NCBI GenBank assembly: GCA_023079485.1
Contig: CM041090.1
Coordinates: forward strand, 38,280,874-38,344,873
Length of the DNA stretch: 64,000 nt
Reading direction: 5' to 3'
DNA from: Archilochus colubris
Taxonomy: Eukaryota > Chordata > Aves > Apodiformes > Trochilidae
The translations under genes and the position numbers were made by a program. Position 1 is the first letter of the stretch. The number at the start of each line of letters is the position of its first letter. Shown piece by piece: positions 14,081 through 26,600 of the stretch. The notes beneath the pieces are model-generated. The model saw only the letters and a list, made by a program, of their open reading frames with translations. It searched no databases and was not told the DNA's origin.

Positions 14081-15203
14081 TCCTCATTGCGTGTGCTTCC
14101 AAGAGGGACCCTCATGTACAGCATTTTCCTTTGATACTCAGTTTGCTGCAAACCAGATCTGACATTTAGCTTCAGGTGAAATTAAATTGATTTGTCCTAG
14201 AATGATTTTCATCAGTTTGGTTTTGTGTTTCACTTTAAAAATATTAATTTTTTTTTGTTGTTTAAATCTGTTACAGCTCAATTGCAAGCAGAGATACTAC
14301 CTTTCATTTTCTCACTGCCAGTGGTGCCAGATAAAAGCCTGGAACCCCCTCCCAGGGCAGAGCTGGAGTTCATTCCCTGCTAAGGCCCACCCAGATGTGC
14401 TGTCATGAGGAGGTGGGATGTGGGCACACCCTGTGCTCTCTATTTCACTTCTTTACCCTTTTCCGTCAAGAAATACACCTTGACATGTGGGCTAATTTTA
14501 TATCTTAACTTCAAGACGTGGCTTTTTTTCCTCCCATCCTCTAAGACTGTGACTAATTTCTTCCTTTCACTTCTTCTAGTACCTTGAGAGTATTTATAGA
14601 CTGTGATCCTGCCCTCCTGCTCCCTTCCCCCTTCTGTACAATACAGATTTATCTCTGTTATTATTTCCTCCAGACCCTCCAGCACTTATGCCACCAGCAT
14701 CTTCTGTAGCTTCTCCACATCTTTCTGTGCTTTTCCTTAATGAAGAAAACAAATTACAAAAATTAAAAAAATTTGCCTCAGAGGACAAGCTACAGACAAA
14801 TAGTGGGAATCTTTGTCCTGCCCCACCCATCATTGTGTGGGACCTTTTTTGTTTTACATTGCAGAATTAGTCCATGAGCTCTTTATGTTTTTGCTGTCTG
14901 TTCATGGGTCTCTTGCCTCCTTTCATGTCCTACCTGAGTACTTAGTCATGCTCATTCACACTTGCACTCTGTCCCAGGGAAATATGCACATCCCTGAGCA
15001 CAGCATCATCTGCTGATGCATTTACACTGCCCTGGCTGAGGTTTTTCAGTGCAATGGGAAGAGCTCACTCCAGGACATCTTGGAGTCTTAGTTCCCTTGT
15101 TATCACTTTGCCCATTTGACTGATTTCCTGTATGTATGCTATGAGTTGATTATCAGGGAGGACTGAATGCTAAAAATACAAGAAAAAGTGATATTTCCCA
15201 CTA
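14081..15203 (+). other. RTN1: RTN1 intron, no gene seen
   Basis: Unique-looking AT-rich sequence. The 14430..14700 part is pyrimidine-rich on the + strand and gives overlapping open frames with no recognisable motif. No repeats were recognised. Confidence 0.6.
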
Positions 15204-15538
15204 CTCTTCCTTTCCTTTCCTTTCCTTTCCTTTCCTTTCCTTTCCTTTCCTTTCCTTTCCTTTCCTTTCCTTTCCTTTCCTTTCCTTTCCTTTCCTTTCC
15301 CTTTCCTTTCCCTTTCCTTTCCCTTTCCTTTCCCTTTCCTTTCCCTTTCCTTTCCTTTCCTTTCCTTTCCTTTCCTTTCCTTTCCTTTCCTTTCCTTTCC
15401 TTTCCTTTCCTTTCCTTTCCTTTCCTTTCCTTTCCTTTCCTTTCCTTTCCTTTCCTTTCCTTTCCTTTCCTTTCCTTTCCTTTCCTTTCCTTTCCTTTCC
15501 TTTCCTTTCCTTTCCTTTCCTTTCCTTTCCTTTCCTCC
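15204..15538 (+). repeat. (TTTCC)n microsatellite
   Basis: An uninterrupted pyrimidine tract of about 335 bp made of TTTCC units. At about 15299..15350 an extra C inserted in alternate units creates an 11-base higher-order repeat (TTTCC plus TTTCCC). Long open frames on both strands (Phe-Leu-Ser-Phe-Pro or Glu-Arg-Lys-Gly-Lys repeats) result from the missing stop codons and are not genes. The pure polypurine/polypyrimidine asymmetry is the kind that can form a triplex. Confidence 0.98.
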
Positions 15539-17029
15539 AAGAAGGCTAAGAGATATTTTAAAATATTTTTTTAGCACAACCTAATGCAGAATCTCAGGTA
15601 GTAGTCATGCTCTTCCAGATGCCCTCTGGCTCACTCACTGTGGCAGAATCTCAAGATGGGCTTTTCCCAAAAGGAATATTGCTTCACTTGCCCTGGAATT
15701 TTCTGGATAGTTCCTTCTATCTCTTTGAAAACACAGCCAGAAAAAACTACTCCTGCATTTTTATTTTATTTTATTTCCTTAACCATGCTTATAATTTTGT
15801 CACAGACCTGTAGGTGAATCAGCAATATCTGCAGAGATGTCCTGTCTATACCCTGATCCAGAAGCTGTTTTCTTTTCAAGTGAAGCACTCTAGGTGATGT
15901 ATCTGCTGGGATGGAAAGGTTCTTGTTTGTGATTATAGCTGCAAATCTGATTATCAGGTACCTGTCTTCCAAGAGGCTCATGCTATAGCCTGAAGCAGGA
16001 GAGCTTCTGTGGCAGATGTATTTATCCTGTTTCCCCAGGCGGAAGCACCTGATGGCATTTGAGAAGTACCTTTTGTAGCTACTCCTAAAAACCTTCAGTG
16101 GCTTCAGAAGTTTCATCTGAAAGTTCCCTGGGCTGAAGAAGAAGCTTTTACTGCTTTCTGCCTCTTCTAAGGTCAGGATGATGGAAAAGTCGAAAGATTT
16201 CAGTTTTAGAGCCTTGGATGTTTCACTGAGGGAAGGGACACACTTTGGAGGAAAAGAGAGCTCCCAGTGATGGAAAAGCTAAGTTTTCACTGCAGCTTTT
16301 AATAGAAATCTTCCAACAGGTGTGGGTGAGGCAGTAACTGCTCCACAAGAAGGGATGGGGAGGTCAGACAGAGGAGGAGCAGATTCTACACAGCTTCCAG
16401 AGCTACCTGGCAGCTGACCCTTCCTGTGAGGCAGGGACTCAGGGGAAGCTGCAGGGGGCATCATGATCTGGGTGATTATCCCCAGCTTGTCACTTGTGAA
16501 GCCAAACACAAGGCTGTGAGGCTGAATGCAGAGGGAAGTGCCCGTCAGAGGGGTTGGTCCTGGCGCTGCTGTAAAGCTGCTGCCCCCCTCCTGCTTTAAT
16601 CACACACAGGAATTCCAGCAAATGGTTGGGTTGAATCACGGTTGCTCTGCCACAACCTCAAAAGCTTTCTGGATTGCAGCCTCCGCTGTCTTTAGGCTGT
16701 GATTTAGCCACCAACTCTGGCAGCAGGGAGCCGGGTCCCCTTGCAAATGGCAGAGGAATAACTCCTTGGCTTTCCTCTGCTCTCCCCAAAAAACAGTGAT
16801 CAGCAGCTGCCTGCCCTACAGCAGAGTAATTGCCCCATCCCTGCCCTGCTGGCTGCAGCAGGAGAGGAGAGGGATAGAGCCAAAGATCCCCATGTCCTGG
16901 GTTTCCTTATCTGACACCCTGCAGTGCTGCCTGTGGGTGTCCATGTACAGAAGGAAGAGGAGCTGCTCCTTGTGCCCCCAGCCTGAGGGGTGAGGAGCCC
17001 CTGGATGAAACCCAAGGTGTCTGTGAAAG
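15539..17029 (+). other. RTN1: RTN1 intron, no gene seen
   Basis: Non-coding sequence between the TTTCC tract and the solo LTR. No exon or recognised repeat was found. Confidence 0.6.
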
Positions 17030-17034
17030 GTGCC
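17030..17034. repeat. Target-site duplication, left copy (GTGCC)
   Basis: Five bases directly left of the LTR, repeated exactly at 17873..17877 on its right. Confidence 0.85.
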
Positions 17035-17872
17035 TGTCAGGGTTTAACACTGGCCTGGCAGTTAAACTGAGTGACAGACGCTCTCTATTAATCTCTCTCT
17101 CCTCCCTGATAAAGAAAGGAGAGAGAATAAGGGAGAGAAGCTGGTTGGAAACTAAACTACACAACTTTAATGAAACAGTAATGATAAATAGGAAAAATTA
17201 CTAAATATATACAAATATACAGGAAAACGGAAACCACGTTCCTTCCCCCCTTTTCCCCCAATAACTCTCAGGTCACCACCGAGGCTGCAGGGCAGCCCTG
17301 GGAAAGTCCAGGCTGGACTCCTGGAGATGGCAGCAGTCGGGAACTGGAGGCAGGAACACACAGATATGGGCTGGGATGGGTCAGGAACACACAGATATGG
17401 GCTGGCACGGATCAGGACCACAGGCAGCTGAATGGATGGAATCCCCCCAGAATGCTGGGTGAAGGAAGGGAAGCAGGAAAGGCAGGAAGGGCAGGCAGCT
17501 GGAAGCTGGAAGCGATGCTTGGCCCTCGTGATGCCTTAAATTTATCCTGAATATGAGGTGTATGGGATGGAATACTCTGTTTGGTCAATTCTGGCATCTA
17601 TCTTGTCCGTTTCTCCCCAAAGGAGGCTGCAGGTGGGACCTCTTTATTCCTTCTGGAGGGTAAAAGTTTTCCTCAGAGCTGAGCAGTGTCCTTGGCTCTG
17701 CACACCAGGCTCTAGCAGTAACTATAAACATCAAGTGTTATCAGTCCTAGAAGCACACACTGTCTGAAAAACTTGCTGTTAATTTCAGCAAGTGCAGCTA
17801 CTTACAAGAGACTCAGCTAAAAGCAAAAGTTCAAGACAAAAAATCACCTTTATCTTGGCCCAAACTAGGACA
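17035..17872 (-). mobile_element. Solo LTR of an endogenous retrovirus, probably ERVL-like
   Basis: An 838-bp block starts TGTC and ends GACA (4-bp inverted ends within the TG...CA rule) and is flanked by the perfect 5-bp duplication GTGCC, which defines both borders exactly. A 5-bp duplication fits class III/ERVL-type integrases. On the minus strand it opens with TGTCCTAGTTTGGGCC, which I recall as typical of passerine LTRs, and carries an ATTAAA poly(A)-like signal (complement at 17166..17171) about 130 bp before its 3' end, so minus is the likely sense strand. No gag, pol or env sequence is present, so this is a recombined solo LTR. It contains a tandem duplication of a 31-bp unit (17351..17412). 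It lies antisense to RTN1. Confidence 0.9.
17351..17412. repeat. Two tandem 31-bp units inside the solo LTR
   Basis: CAGGAACACACAGATATGGG followed by CTGG recurs twice with a 31-bp period (17351 and 17382). The second copy diverges near its end. Confidence 0.85.
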
Positions 17873-17877
17873 GTGCC
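17873..17877. repeat. Target-site duplication, right copy (GTGCC)
   Basis: Exact match to 17030..17034. Confidence 0.85.
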
Positions 17878-18647
17878 CAAAGACCAAGCAGCCTGTTCAC
17901 CAGGCCCCAGTGCACTCCAGAGGTCCCACATAACCCTTGCAAGTCTTCAGGATTTGTAAATAAAAAAAAAAAAAAAAACCCAAAAGATGGAGAGCTGCTT
18001 AATAAGGAAGTAGCAGGACCTGGGCTTCCAGGGAGGGAGACAGTCCCAGTGACCTGTGTTCCTTGAAATCTTAATTATGCCTCTGCTCAAAGTACAGATC
18101 TGGCTGGTCTCCCAGTTGAATGAATGTTCTTGGTGTCCCACAGTCTCAGTCAGGAGATGGAGGGGTTGGTGATTGTCTTGGTTCTTCACTGAAGCAGAGG
18201 GAAGGATGGGATAGGTTTCAGTAAATGTCCTTCGGGGAAACGAGATGGCTGGGGGGGATTTTCCTGTCTCTGCTTGGAGTAAATTCATTTTTTACTGACA
18301 AAGAGAGATAGTGGCAGGTAAATAAAGGAGAGACCTTGAAGGCAAGGACATTTATAGCATTAGTTATAGCACATAGTGCCCAATCCTCCTTAAGCTGAAT
18401 CTGGAGACAGGAGGTTGATGCTGATTTATGACTGCAGTGGCTCTGCCCCACATTTTGCACTACTTTGAGTGCTTTGACTTTTAATATACTTTTGAGAACT
18501 TTCATTGACTTTCAGATGCACCCTTGGTGCCCCTGCCTCCTGGAAATAGAGGGAAATCACTTAACATGCAAGTAGCTTGAGTCAGAGACTTAATGTTAGT
18601 GCTTGGGTCAGAGACTGCAGCCTCACCTGCCTCAGCAGAACCCCTGG
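17878..18647 (+). other. RTN1: RTN1 intron, no gene seen
   Basis: Short non-coding stretch containing a run of 17 A at 17962..17978. No exon signal or recognised repeat besides that. Confidence 0.6.
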
Positions 18648-18802
18648 TTTTCTTTTTTCGTTTTTCTTTTCTCTCTCTTTTTTTTTTTTTTTTTTTTGTT
18701 TTGTTTTTCTTTTTTAGTTTTTTATTTTTTTTTTCTCTTTTTCTTTTTTTCTTTCTCTTTTTTTCTTTCGCCTTTCTCTTTTTTCTTTTCTTTTTTTCTT
18801 TC
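18648..18802 (+). repeat. T-rich polypyrimidine tract
   Basis: About 155 bp of T with scattered C and very few purines, including 20 consecutive T at 18678..18697. Phe/Leu/Ser-rich and Lys/Glu-rich open frames across it are compositional. Confidence 0.95.
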
Positions 18803-21800
18803 AATTTTTAAAAAAATCCTTTCTGACGCTGTTCATATTTCCTAACTCCTCTTTGCTGTTACATGTTCTGGGTAATACTTGATGCTATACAGATTCTTTT
18901 CTCCTAATGTTTCTTTCTATTACTGATTAGCTGGAGCCAGCACACATGAGTCTGGTCTTCCTGTCCCAGGCCATCCTGTCATGGGGAAACCTTGGGTGGA
19001 TAGAGAGTTGGATGGTGATTTTTGATCTCTGTCTCTTTGCATGCATCAGCCTTGCACCGCTCTGTCCTCTCTGACCTAGATTTCCTTGCTGTCTCTTGGG
19101 CATTAGATTTGATCCTGATTTGTGGCTGGCAATGTCTTGTCTTCAGATTCTTATTTGTTGGCTCCCAGGGCCTTGTACTTCCTTCCCCACTGACAGTTTT
19201 ATGCAGGTAGAACTCCAGTGCCCTTGGTGAAGTGGCTCCTGATTTACCCCAGCCCCCAGTGCCTGAGATCTGGTTTTCTCCCTGACTTGCTGTGCCTGGC
19301 ACATCACTGTAGGTGTTAGGCTTTGTTATAAAATTCATCTTCCTCTCAAGAGCCCTCAGTGATTTCAGATGAACTGTTGCAATTGTTGCTCTGTCTCCCT
19401 GAAAGATTCATGACACTGAGGTAGCTTTGACCTTGAGGGATGAGGAGTCAAGCCCAAGTGCAAGACACATTTTATTTCTTTTATCTCATTTTTTCATATC
19501 TGTATTTTCATGAGATGTTTTAGTCAGGTATGAGTGGCACTGAGAAAACTCAGCAACCCCTCTAAATGTGTATCAGACTCTTACTCAGAGACCAGCAGAA
19601 GCACTTCTCCAATGCCAGCTTTTACCTCCTTGGTGCTGAGCCTTCTCTCCCTGGCTGAGCCTGAAGATGTAGGGCAGTGATTTTTGTCCTGGGTTTGTGG
19701 CAGGTGGCATTGGCGTTTCTCTCTTTTCCAGGCTGACTTTGATACTGCAGCAACACAGCTCTGGACTGCCTTACAAGACTTGTACGAAGCTGAATTTATA
19801 AATAACTGGAAAAGATGGGTCTGGATGTTCAGGGGCTGCCTATGGCAGAGCCCTAGAACTGTGGCTGGGAGGGAGAAGAGGGTGTTTCTGCAGGGGGTAT
19901 TGAAAGACAACCTGGTCTGAGTTTGGGGAGTGAGTGACTGCTTTGTCTGGGGGAAAAAAACAGTGAATAGCTGAAGTTCCTAAACCATGTCTGAAATGAG
20001 ACTTAGGTATTTTAGAATTTAAAGGCAAATGAGACTTAGCCAAACACATCCAGATTTTGTGAGGTGCTTTGGTGTCTATTGCTCTAAAGGGAGTTGGGCT
20101 CCATTTCAAGTCATTTGAAAAACATGATTTAAGTGCTAGTTATTCACTTAGTGCTTGGAGTATTTCTGCGTGAGACTTGGTGGAGTTTGATCATTCCAAG
20201 GGAAAGGTATCTGGAGCGAAATAAGAATGAATTATTCTCATAAAGGATGTGTACTTATCCTTGGCAAAGTGCATTTGATAACATTTCAGGCAGTATCTTA
20301 GGGTCACTGAACCATACTGACCACTCATGTTACTTCTGTGACAGGAGTGAAAATCTGCTTGTTTCCTGAACTAATAAACTTATAAATGGTCATTGTATCA
20401 TTTTCTGTTAATTATGAAGTTCTGCTGCAGCTTCATTTCTAGCAGGAGAATTTGCAGGTTTATGTATGTTTGCAAACATTCTTGCATCCTCTCAAGGCTC
20501 TTTTTTTTTCAGTGTTTCTGATCTTTCTGCTACCTTGAGTACAGAGGAGGGGCTGCCACGGACCTTATACCAGGGGTTTGCTGTCTTGTCAAATTTGAGC
20601 TCTTTGAGAGCATTTATTGAAGCAGAAAGTCTGGGGGGCATTTGGGGGTGGGAACTGCTTAATCATTTCCTATGGGTTCACTTGGCACACCAGCTGGTTG
20701 GTTCTGGTGGACCTGCTGAGCATCTCCTGACAGATGCCATGAGCCCTGTGGATATCCATGGGAGCTGAGGACATTCAGCATCACCAAACCAAGCTCCACT
20801 CCTCTCTTTGGCTTGGTTTAGTCTGGGGTGCCCCTTGATGCCCACACTGCCTCTTCAGCAGCAATAGCAAGGTGGACCCTGGTGTCATTCTGGATTGGTG
20901 CTGTTAGAGAGATGTCAGAAAGCTGTTGTGGTGCAGAGTCCATGACAAAAGAAAAAGATGCTGTTAATAGCCTGCCAGAATGTTGGTGCTGGCAGCACAG
21001 TGTGTCCTGCATTCCCCAGAGTGGATCTGTCTTAATCTTATTAAAAGCTCATCAGTGTTTCCTATACATCCCTGCCACAGATGGGGCTGTAGCACTTGGC
21101 AGCTGAGCCAGGACCTGATCTGCACCTGCTCAGTTTTTGGAAGAAACCAGAAATTGGTGGCAGAGAAACCCTCAGGCGGGGTCTTGGGATGCCACACAGA
21201 ACCATGCTTTGGAGTAACATGATGGTGACCTGACACCAGCTGCTGGGGGAAGTATTTAACGGGCAGCCCCCAAACTGAAGCTCCTAAAACCATTAGGACC
21301 TCCAGGAATTGGAACCTGAAAGCAATTTGTTCTTCCCACCCATCTCTATGCTTACTAGGAGGTGATGAGTTGCTAAAGGATGCTCATCCTCAGCAGCCAG
21401 GGGTTTTTTAGGATCTGGAATCCCAGCTGACCTCCACATATATTTAGAACATGGAAGACTGAAATGGAGGAGCCCTGGAGCTGGAAGCTACAATGGCTGC
21501 TTGTGCCAGACAGCTGAAGTGATGGGGCAGAAGGCTGTAGTAACTCATAGCCTCTGCAAATTGACCTGGAGGAGGGGTTTTACATGCATCAAAACATGTC
21601 TAATTTATTTGAGCTTAGGACTTGCTTTCCTTCTTGGTATGAATCAGAAGTCACTCCAATTAAGTCAACAGAGTAACCAGTGTGTGAAGTGAATTAAGCC
21701 TGGTTTTTCCACCCTTTGTTTTTGCCCTCCTACCTATGCAGGAGGCAGCAGCTTCCTCTGCACAGCAGCATTTCCTCTGCCTGCTGTGGGATCCCAGGGG

Positions 21801-23492
21801 GAGGGATGACTGACTTGCAGAGCTGATGCTCTGACTCACTCCTGTCCCCAGGAGTTAAGGTGCAGAGCTGCCAGCTGTGAGGCAGCAGGATGCAGCCTTC
21901 TTGCTGCTCTGAGTTTCCCCAACACGTTAACGAACCCTGCAGAGAACCAGAGGGAAATAATAATAGAATAGACCGTGTATTCTTCTGGGACATTCAACTT
22001 TCATACAGCATCTATTGTGCAAATTAATCCCCAAATGACATTTGGAGTATGGGCATTCCTGCTAGCGACTGCTGTGTCTTTGGGGTTGTGTCTTGCCCGC
22101 AGTCAGGATCAGGAGAGTTCTAGTAGGAAAAAAAGTTGCTTAAGTGCATTTGCAAATGCTGAGCTAAAACAAAGAGCACCATCTCCTGGCACTTGGGAAT
22201 AGCTGCCAGGGATGCATGGCCACTGCTTCCATGATGCTCTTGCAAGCAGCTTGTGACTCTTTGTGTCTTAACCTGCAGCATCTGGAGGTGGGGTAGCTCA
22301 GGGCTGACGGCTGGCTCTGGCTATTGAGAAAGGCTCATCCAGGGGAGACTGGGAGCTGTTTTCATGATGTTACCCACAGCAAGATGATGCCTCCATCTGG
22401 CATGAGGGATCTCAGAAGTTTGGATTTCAAGTTTCACTTGAGCTGACATGCTAGGGCTCAAGTAGTTTTGAAGTTTGCTGAGATGTTTGTGTCTTGGGTT
22501 ATGAAGTTCATGGAGAAAGGTATTGTAAAACTGGGAGGATGGCACCCAAAGTGGTACACTCAGTATCCCTGGAGGTACTCAGCCTTCTTTGGAGCATTGT
22601 GTGAATTGCCATGGGGCTGAGAGGTGCCTCTGTCTCTCACGGGAGCTGCCCTCACTACTGCTGGGAATCAGACACCTCCTTGGGCCTTTAAGACAATATC
22701 AGGTATATTTTTAAGAGCCAGGCTTTAGTGAGTGCTGAAGGTAAGTCACTGCATATCCCTGAACTCTGTTGTGCCTTCAAGGGTCCTGGATCAGAGCAAA
22801 GTCACTGACCTGGAAAATGCTTGCCACTAATTTTTGGCCTCTTGGTTATCTGGAAACTCTGGATGACACCTAAGGGGTACTGAGACCTGGGAGTTACATC
22901 TGACCAGAGAGACCCTCTAGCAATATTTGGTGCTAACATAATTATTTTGGCTCCCCTCATTCATGGGACTTTGCTCATTCTTATCTTTAGTCCATGAATT
23001 ACTGAAGGTCAGGGACTGTCCAAGCAGGACTAGATAGACCTTGTCAGCAGGAGGCTGTGATCTGTGTGGACATAGGAGAGAATGAGGAGCTCCTGGGAGC
23101 TGCAGCCCTGCAACACTGGGGTAGCTGGTAATGACTCCTGAGGCTCAAAAACCAAAGCAAAAGTCAGAGCCAGCCTGTGAAAAGACTTACAGGAATTTGC
23201 TGGAAGCAGCTTCCTCACATTACCCTGCTTTTGTCCCAAAAGGTCACTAAAACCTTGAGTCCTTCAGTTGCAACCAAAGAACCTTTCTCTTTTCAGTGGA
23301 GTTTCAGGCTGTAAAACCAGCATAATCTAATGAAAGATTAGTTTCCCCTCTTCTGAAAAATTAATAATTCTGACCAAAGCACTGACACACAACAAACACC
23401 AAACCTCATGTTGTGGGGTAGAACTGAAATTTCATGACCTTCTGTGTCAGTCTGTGCCATCAAAAGACACCAAAGTTGCATGTGCAGATTAA
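18803..23492 (+). other. RTN1: RTN1 intron, no gene seen
   Basis: About 4.7 kb of unique-looking intron. Open frames are short and unsupported; no recognisable repeat, RNA gene or exon was found. Confidence 0.6.
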
Positions 23493-23600
23493 GAATCATA
23501 GAATCATTTTGGTTGGAAAAGACCTGTACAACCATGAAGTCCAATTGCTAACCTAGCAGTGCCAAATCCACCACTAAAACATGTTACATCTACAAAGAAA
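23493..23600 (-). mobile_element. CR1 LINE tail, older subfamily, short fragment
   Basis: The + strand starts AATCATAGAATCATTTTGG then TTGGAAAAGACC, followed by an AAGTCCAATTGCTAACC-like segment and a CCAAATCCACCACTAAAAC segment. This is the complement of a CR1 3' untranslated tail of a subfamily different from the 13.8-kb copy. Only about 100 bp is left, and the right border is approximate. The element at 53431 belongs to the same group. Confidence 0.8.
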
Positions 23601-26600
23601 GGCAGGTTAACATGTAAAGAAGTTAATTTATTAAAAATTAAACACAATATCCTGATCAGTTTTAAGAGGACTAAGCATATTCTAGCAGGGAAAAAAGAAT
23701 AATTTTTATTTAATGATTTTGTTTTCTTGTCTATTATCCTCAGCTACCTTTTTGTTTCCCCTTCCAGTGTGCTGCAGCAGCTCAGCTTGCACTGATCCAA
23801 ATTGGGCTTCAGCTGCCTTTCTTAAATTAAGAGTTATTCTGCATGGAACCAGTGATTTCTAAATTATTTCCTGTGTCAATTGCTAAACAGCTCTAAATCC
23901 AGTATAGTAAGAGAGGTTTTCTGGAGCATGCACTTACTTATTCTGAGGAAACAAACCAGTCATTTTCAATTTTTTTTTTCCCCTTTACAGTTGATGAAAA
24001 CACATGTAACTTGCTGAACTTCTCAGCTGTGCTCAAAATGATTGAATCAGAGCCATTAATTCTTAGCTGGTCTCAGGAAGTAAAATCATTTCCCGAGGGC
24101 TCATATTACAAGAAAGCATCACTGCTGCTCTCAGGCACTGAATAGCTTTGCTTTACCTGAGTTGGCAGGCAAGTTTTGGGGCACATTTGAGGGAAATCCA
24201 GGCTAAAAAAAAAATGATCCCTTTGTAACCAGGGTAAAATCAGACCCGATACTGCCATCCATTACCAGTGCTATTCAAGACTTCTCCTTCCCACGGATAT
24301 TGAACTGAATAAATTTAAAGTCAGAGAGGGCATTGCTTAATCACCAGGCTCTCAACACTCCATTCTTCAGCAAATATCTGCTCAGCTGTTACAGTTTTCC
24401 ATGTCTTTACTGGCCAGCCTAACAGCTGATAGATTCCCACCTCCCAAATAAGAGGCAGTTTTACCCATGGCTTGAAATCATTCCCTGTGGGAATAGGGAG
24501 TTGCATTAAATCCTAATAGTTAGGCAATTTCAGCTGGTTTTAGTGCTTTTGACTTGAGAATTGGGATCCTTCTGTGTCCTGCTAACAGGAATCTTCTCTC
24601 TGCTCACACATGTGCATGGGCATGCTTAAATACCCTTTACCTCTTCATCTTCCTCCTGAATCTCAGTCAGAAATACATTATCAGGTTTTGTTGCTATTTG
24701 CACTGCAGATAAAAACCACACAAGGGCTTATGATCTACAGTGAATCCATTTTAAATCAGCTCTTGTGTTAACATCTGCTACAGCCCTGGTTTTGTACTAT
24801 TTGCAACTGTGATGTTTCCATTGCTGACTATTTCAGGGTTATTTTTTCTTTCTGCTGATGAATAATATAAAGAATAGGATGATATTTAACCAGGCTCTCT
24901 TTATCCCAGTGGCTGTCCTGCAAGCCCTCCTGGCTTTCCATAACTCCTGCTATGAGGCACCTGACACTAATGCATTAGAAACCCTTTCACTGCCCTATTG
25001 ATCAGCATTTCTAAGTGCTGCAAATTCCTGTACATCCTGGCTCACAAATACTGTGGCCAAAACAGAAATGAAAGCTGCAAACAGCATCAGTGAATACTGG
25101 TTTGACAGTGACTTCCATCTCCTCTGACAATATTTGTGCTCCTTTTTTCCTAGCAATCATGGGATCTTTGTAGAAATGGATTTTTGCTCACTGGTGGTGG
25201 TGTGGTGATGTATTTTTGGTAAGCACATGGAGTAGAAACTATTTCACAGCCATCTTGAGCTGGTCCAAAGCCACTCAGAATCAATGGGACTTTTCCAGTG
25301 AATTCGGTGGGCTTTGGATCAGGCCCAGTGTGCACTGAGGAACTGTCTAATGAAAGAGCAGCCCTGAAACCCTATGATTTAGACAGCCACTCACCCAGCA
25401 CAAATAGTAAATTACAAACAGCAGATACTGGCAGCAACAGGCATGAATAGTCTGTAGTCAGCAATGCACAGCCTGAAATATGTTGGCATAAACAATGCAT
25501 CAGATAATTCCAGCTAACCAACACATTTGAGAAAATCCAAGCCTGTTTATGGATCATTTTTAAAAATGCAAGTTCAGCAAGACAAGTATGTGCAAAAAAA
25601 AACCCCAAAACCCAAAAACAACCCTAGATCTATTTTTGCTTACAGATGATTTAGAAATATTTTTTGGGTATGAGCTGTCCTGGTGAGGCACTGGATGACC
25701 TCAGGTAGGACCTGATGTGGGTGCTGAGCACCCCAGAATAGCCCATATTCTGCTTTGGTTTCATTGTGGTTTTAAGCTCAGGCTCTGTTCTCACACAGCT
25801 TTGCTGATGAAACTGAGTCATTTGGAGCAGTGAGGATGAGAGCTGTCTGCAGAGTTACAAAAGGATCTTGCAGCCCTGAGTCAGCTGGCAGGAAAACAGA
25901 AGGTGAAATTTGGAGTAGGTAAATGTAAAATTACATAGAGAGACAGAAAAAAAAATCCCAAATGCAGATGTGTAGGAAAGATCTCTGCAGTGACCCTCAC
26001 CACTCTGAAACAAGATCCTGGATTGGTCATAAATATTTCTATGAAAAGTTCCACCCTGTGCTCTGTAGTGGTGAGAGCAGCAAACTGAATGACTGGGAGC
26101 AGTAATGATAATTTTTCACCTTCTAGCACAGAGCACCCCTTGCTCTGTGCTCCTGTATGGCAACAGCAGCTGCCAGGACACCCAGGCCGTGGGTTCTGGG
26201 GCTGTGGGGATGGAGCTGCTGTCAGCACCCTGTGTGCAGAAGCAGATGAGCAGTGAGGGCTGGCAGGGGACCAGCAGGACTCAGACTCACTGAGGATGGA
26301 CACCAAGGAGCAGGTAGTGCAGTTAGGCTGAAAAGCAAAATGCACAAAAAAAAAAGCACAAAGAATTGCTTTTCCCCTCTGCTACCAGGTGACCCCTTCT
26401 AAAAGGAGGAACATGCCATTCCCAGCCTAAAAGGGAGCTCAGGGAAGAGAAGTTGCTTGCAAATCACCATAGCAAAAATGCAGTTGAGGGAAATGGTCGT
26501 TCTGTCTCTGTGAAAGGCTTGGGTTGTGCAAGGTAGTGCTGTAAAATGAAGCCTGCAGCTACACAGTGAATAGTGGTGAGGGGAACAATATTGCTTCAGG

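Noticed and set aside
15139..15577. Open frames of 133-135 codons on both strands
   Set aside because: They are translations of the (TTTCC)n array: a five-base repeat without stops gives open frames on both strands.
25881..26345. A 154-codon open frame on -
   Set aside because: Composition is ordinary intron and no family is recognised.
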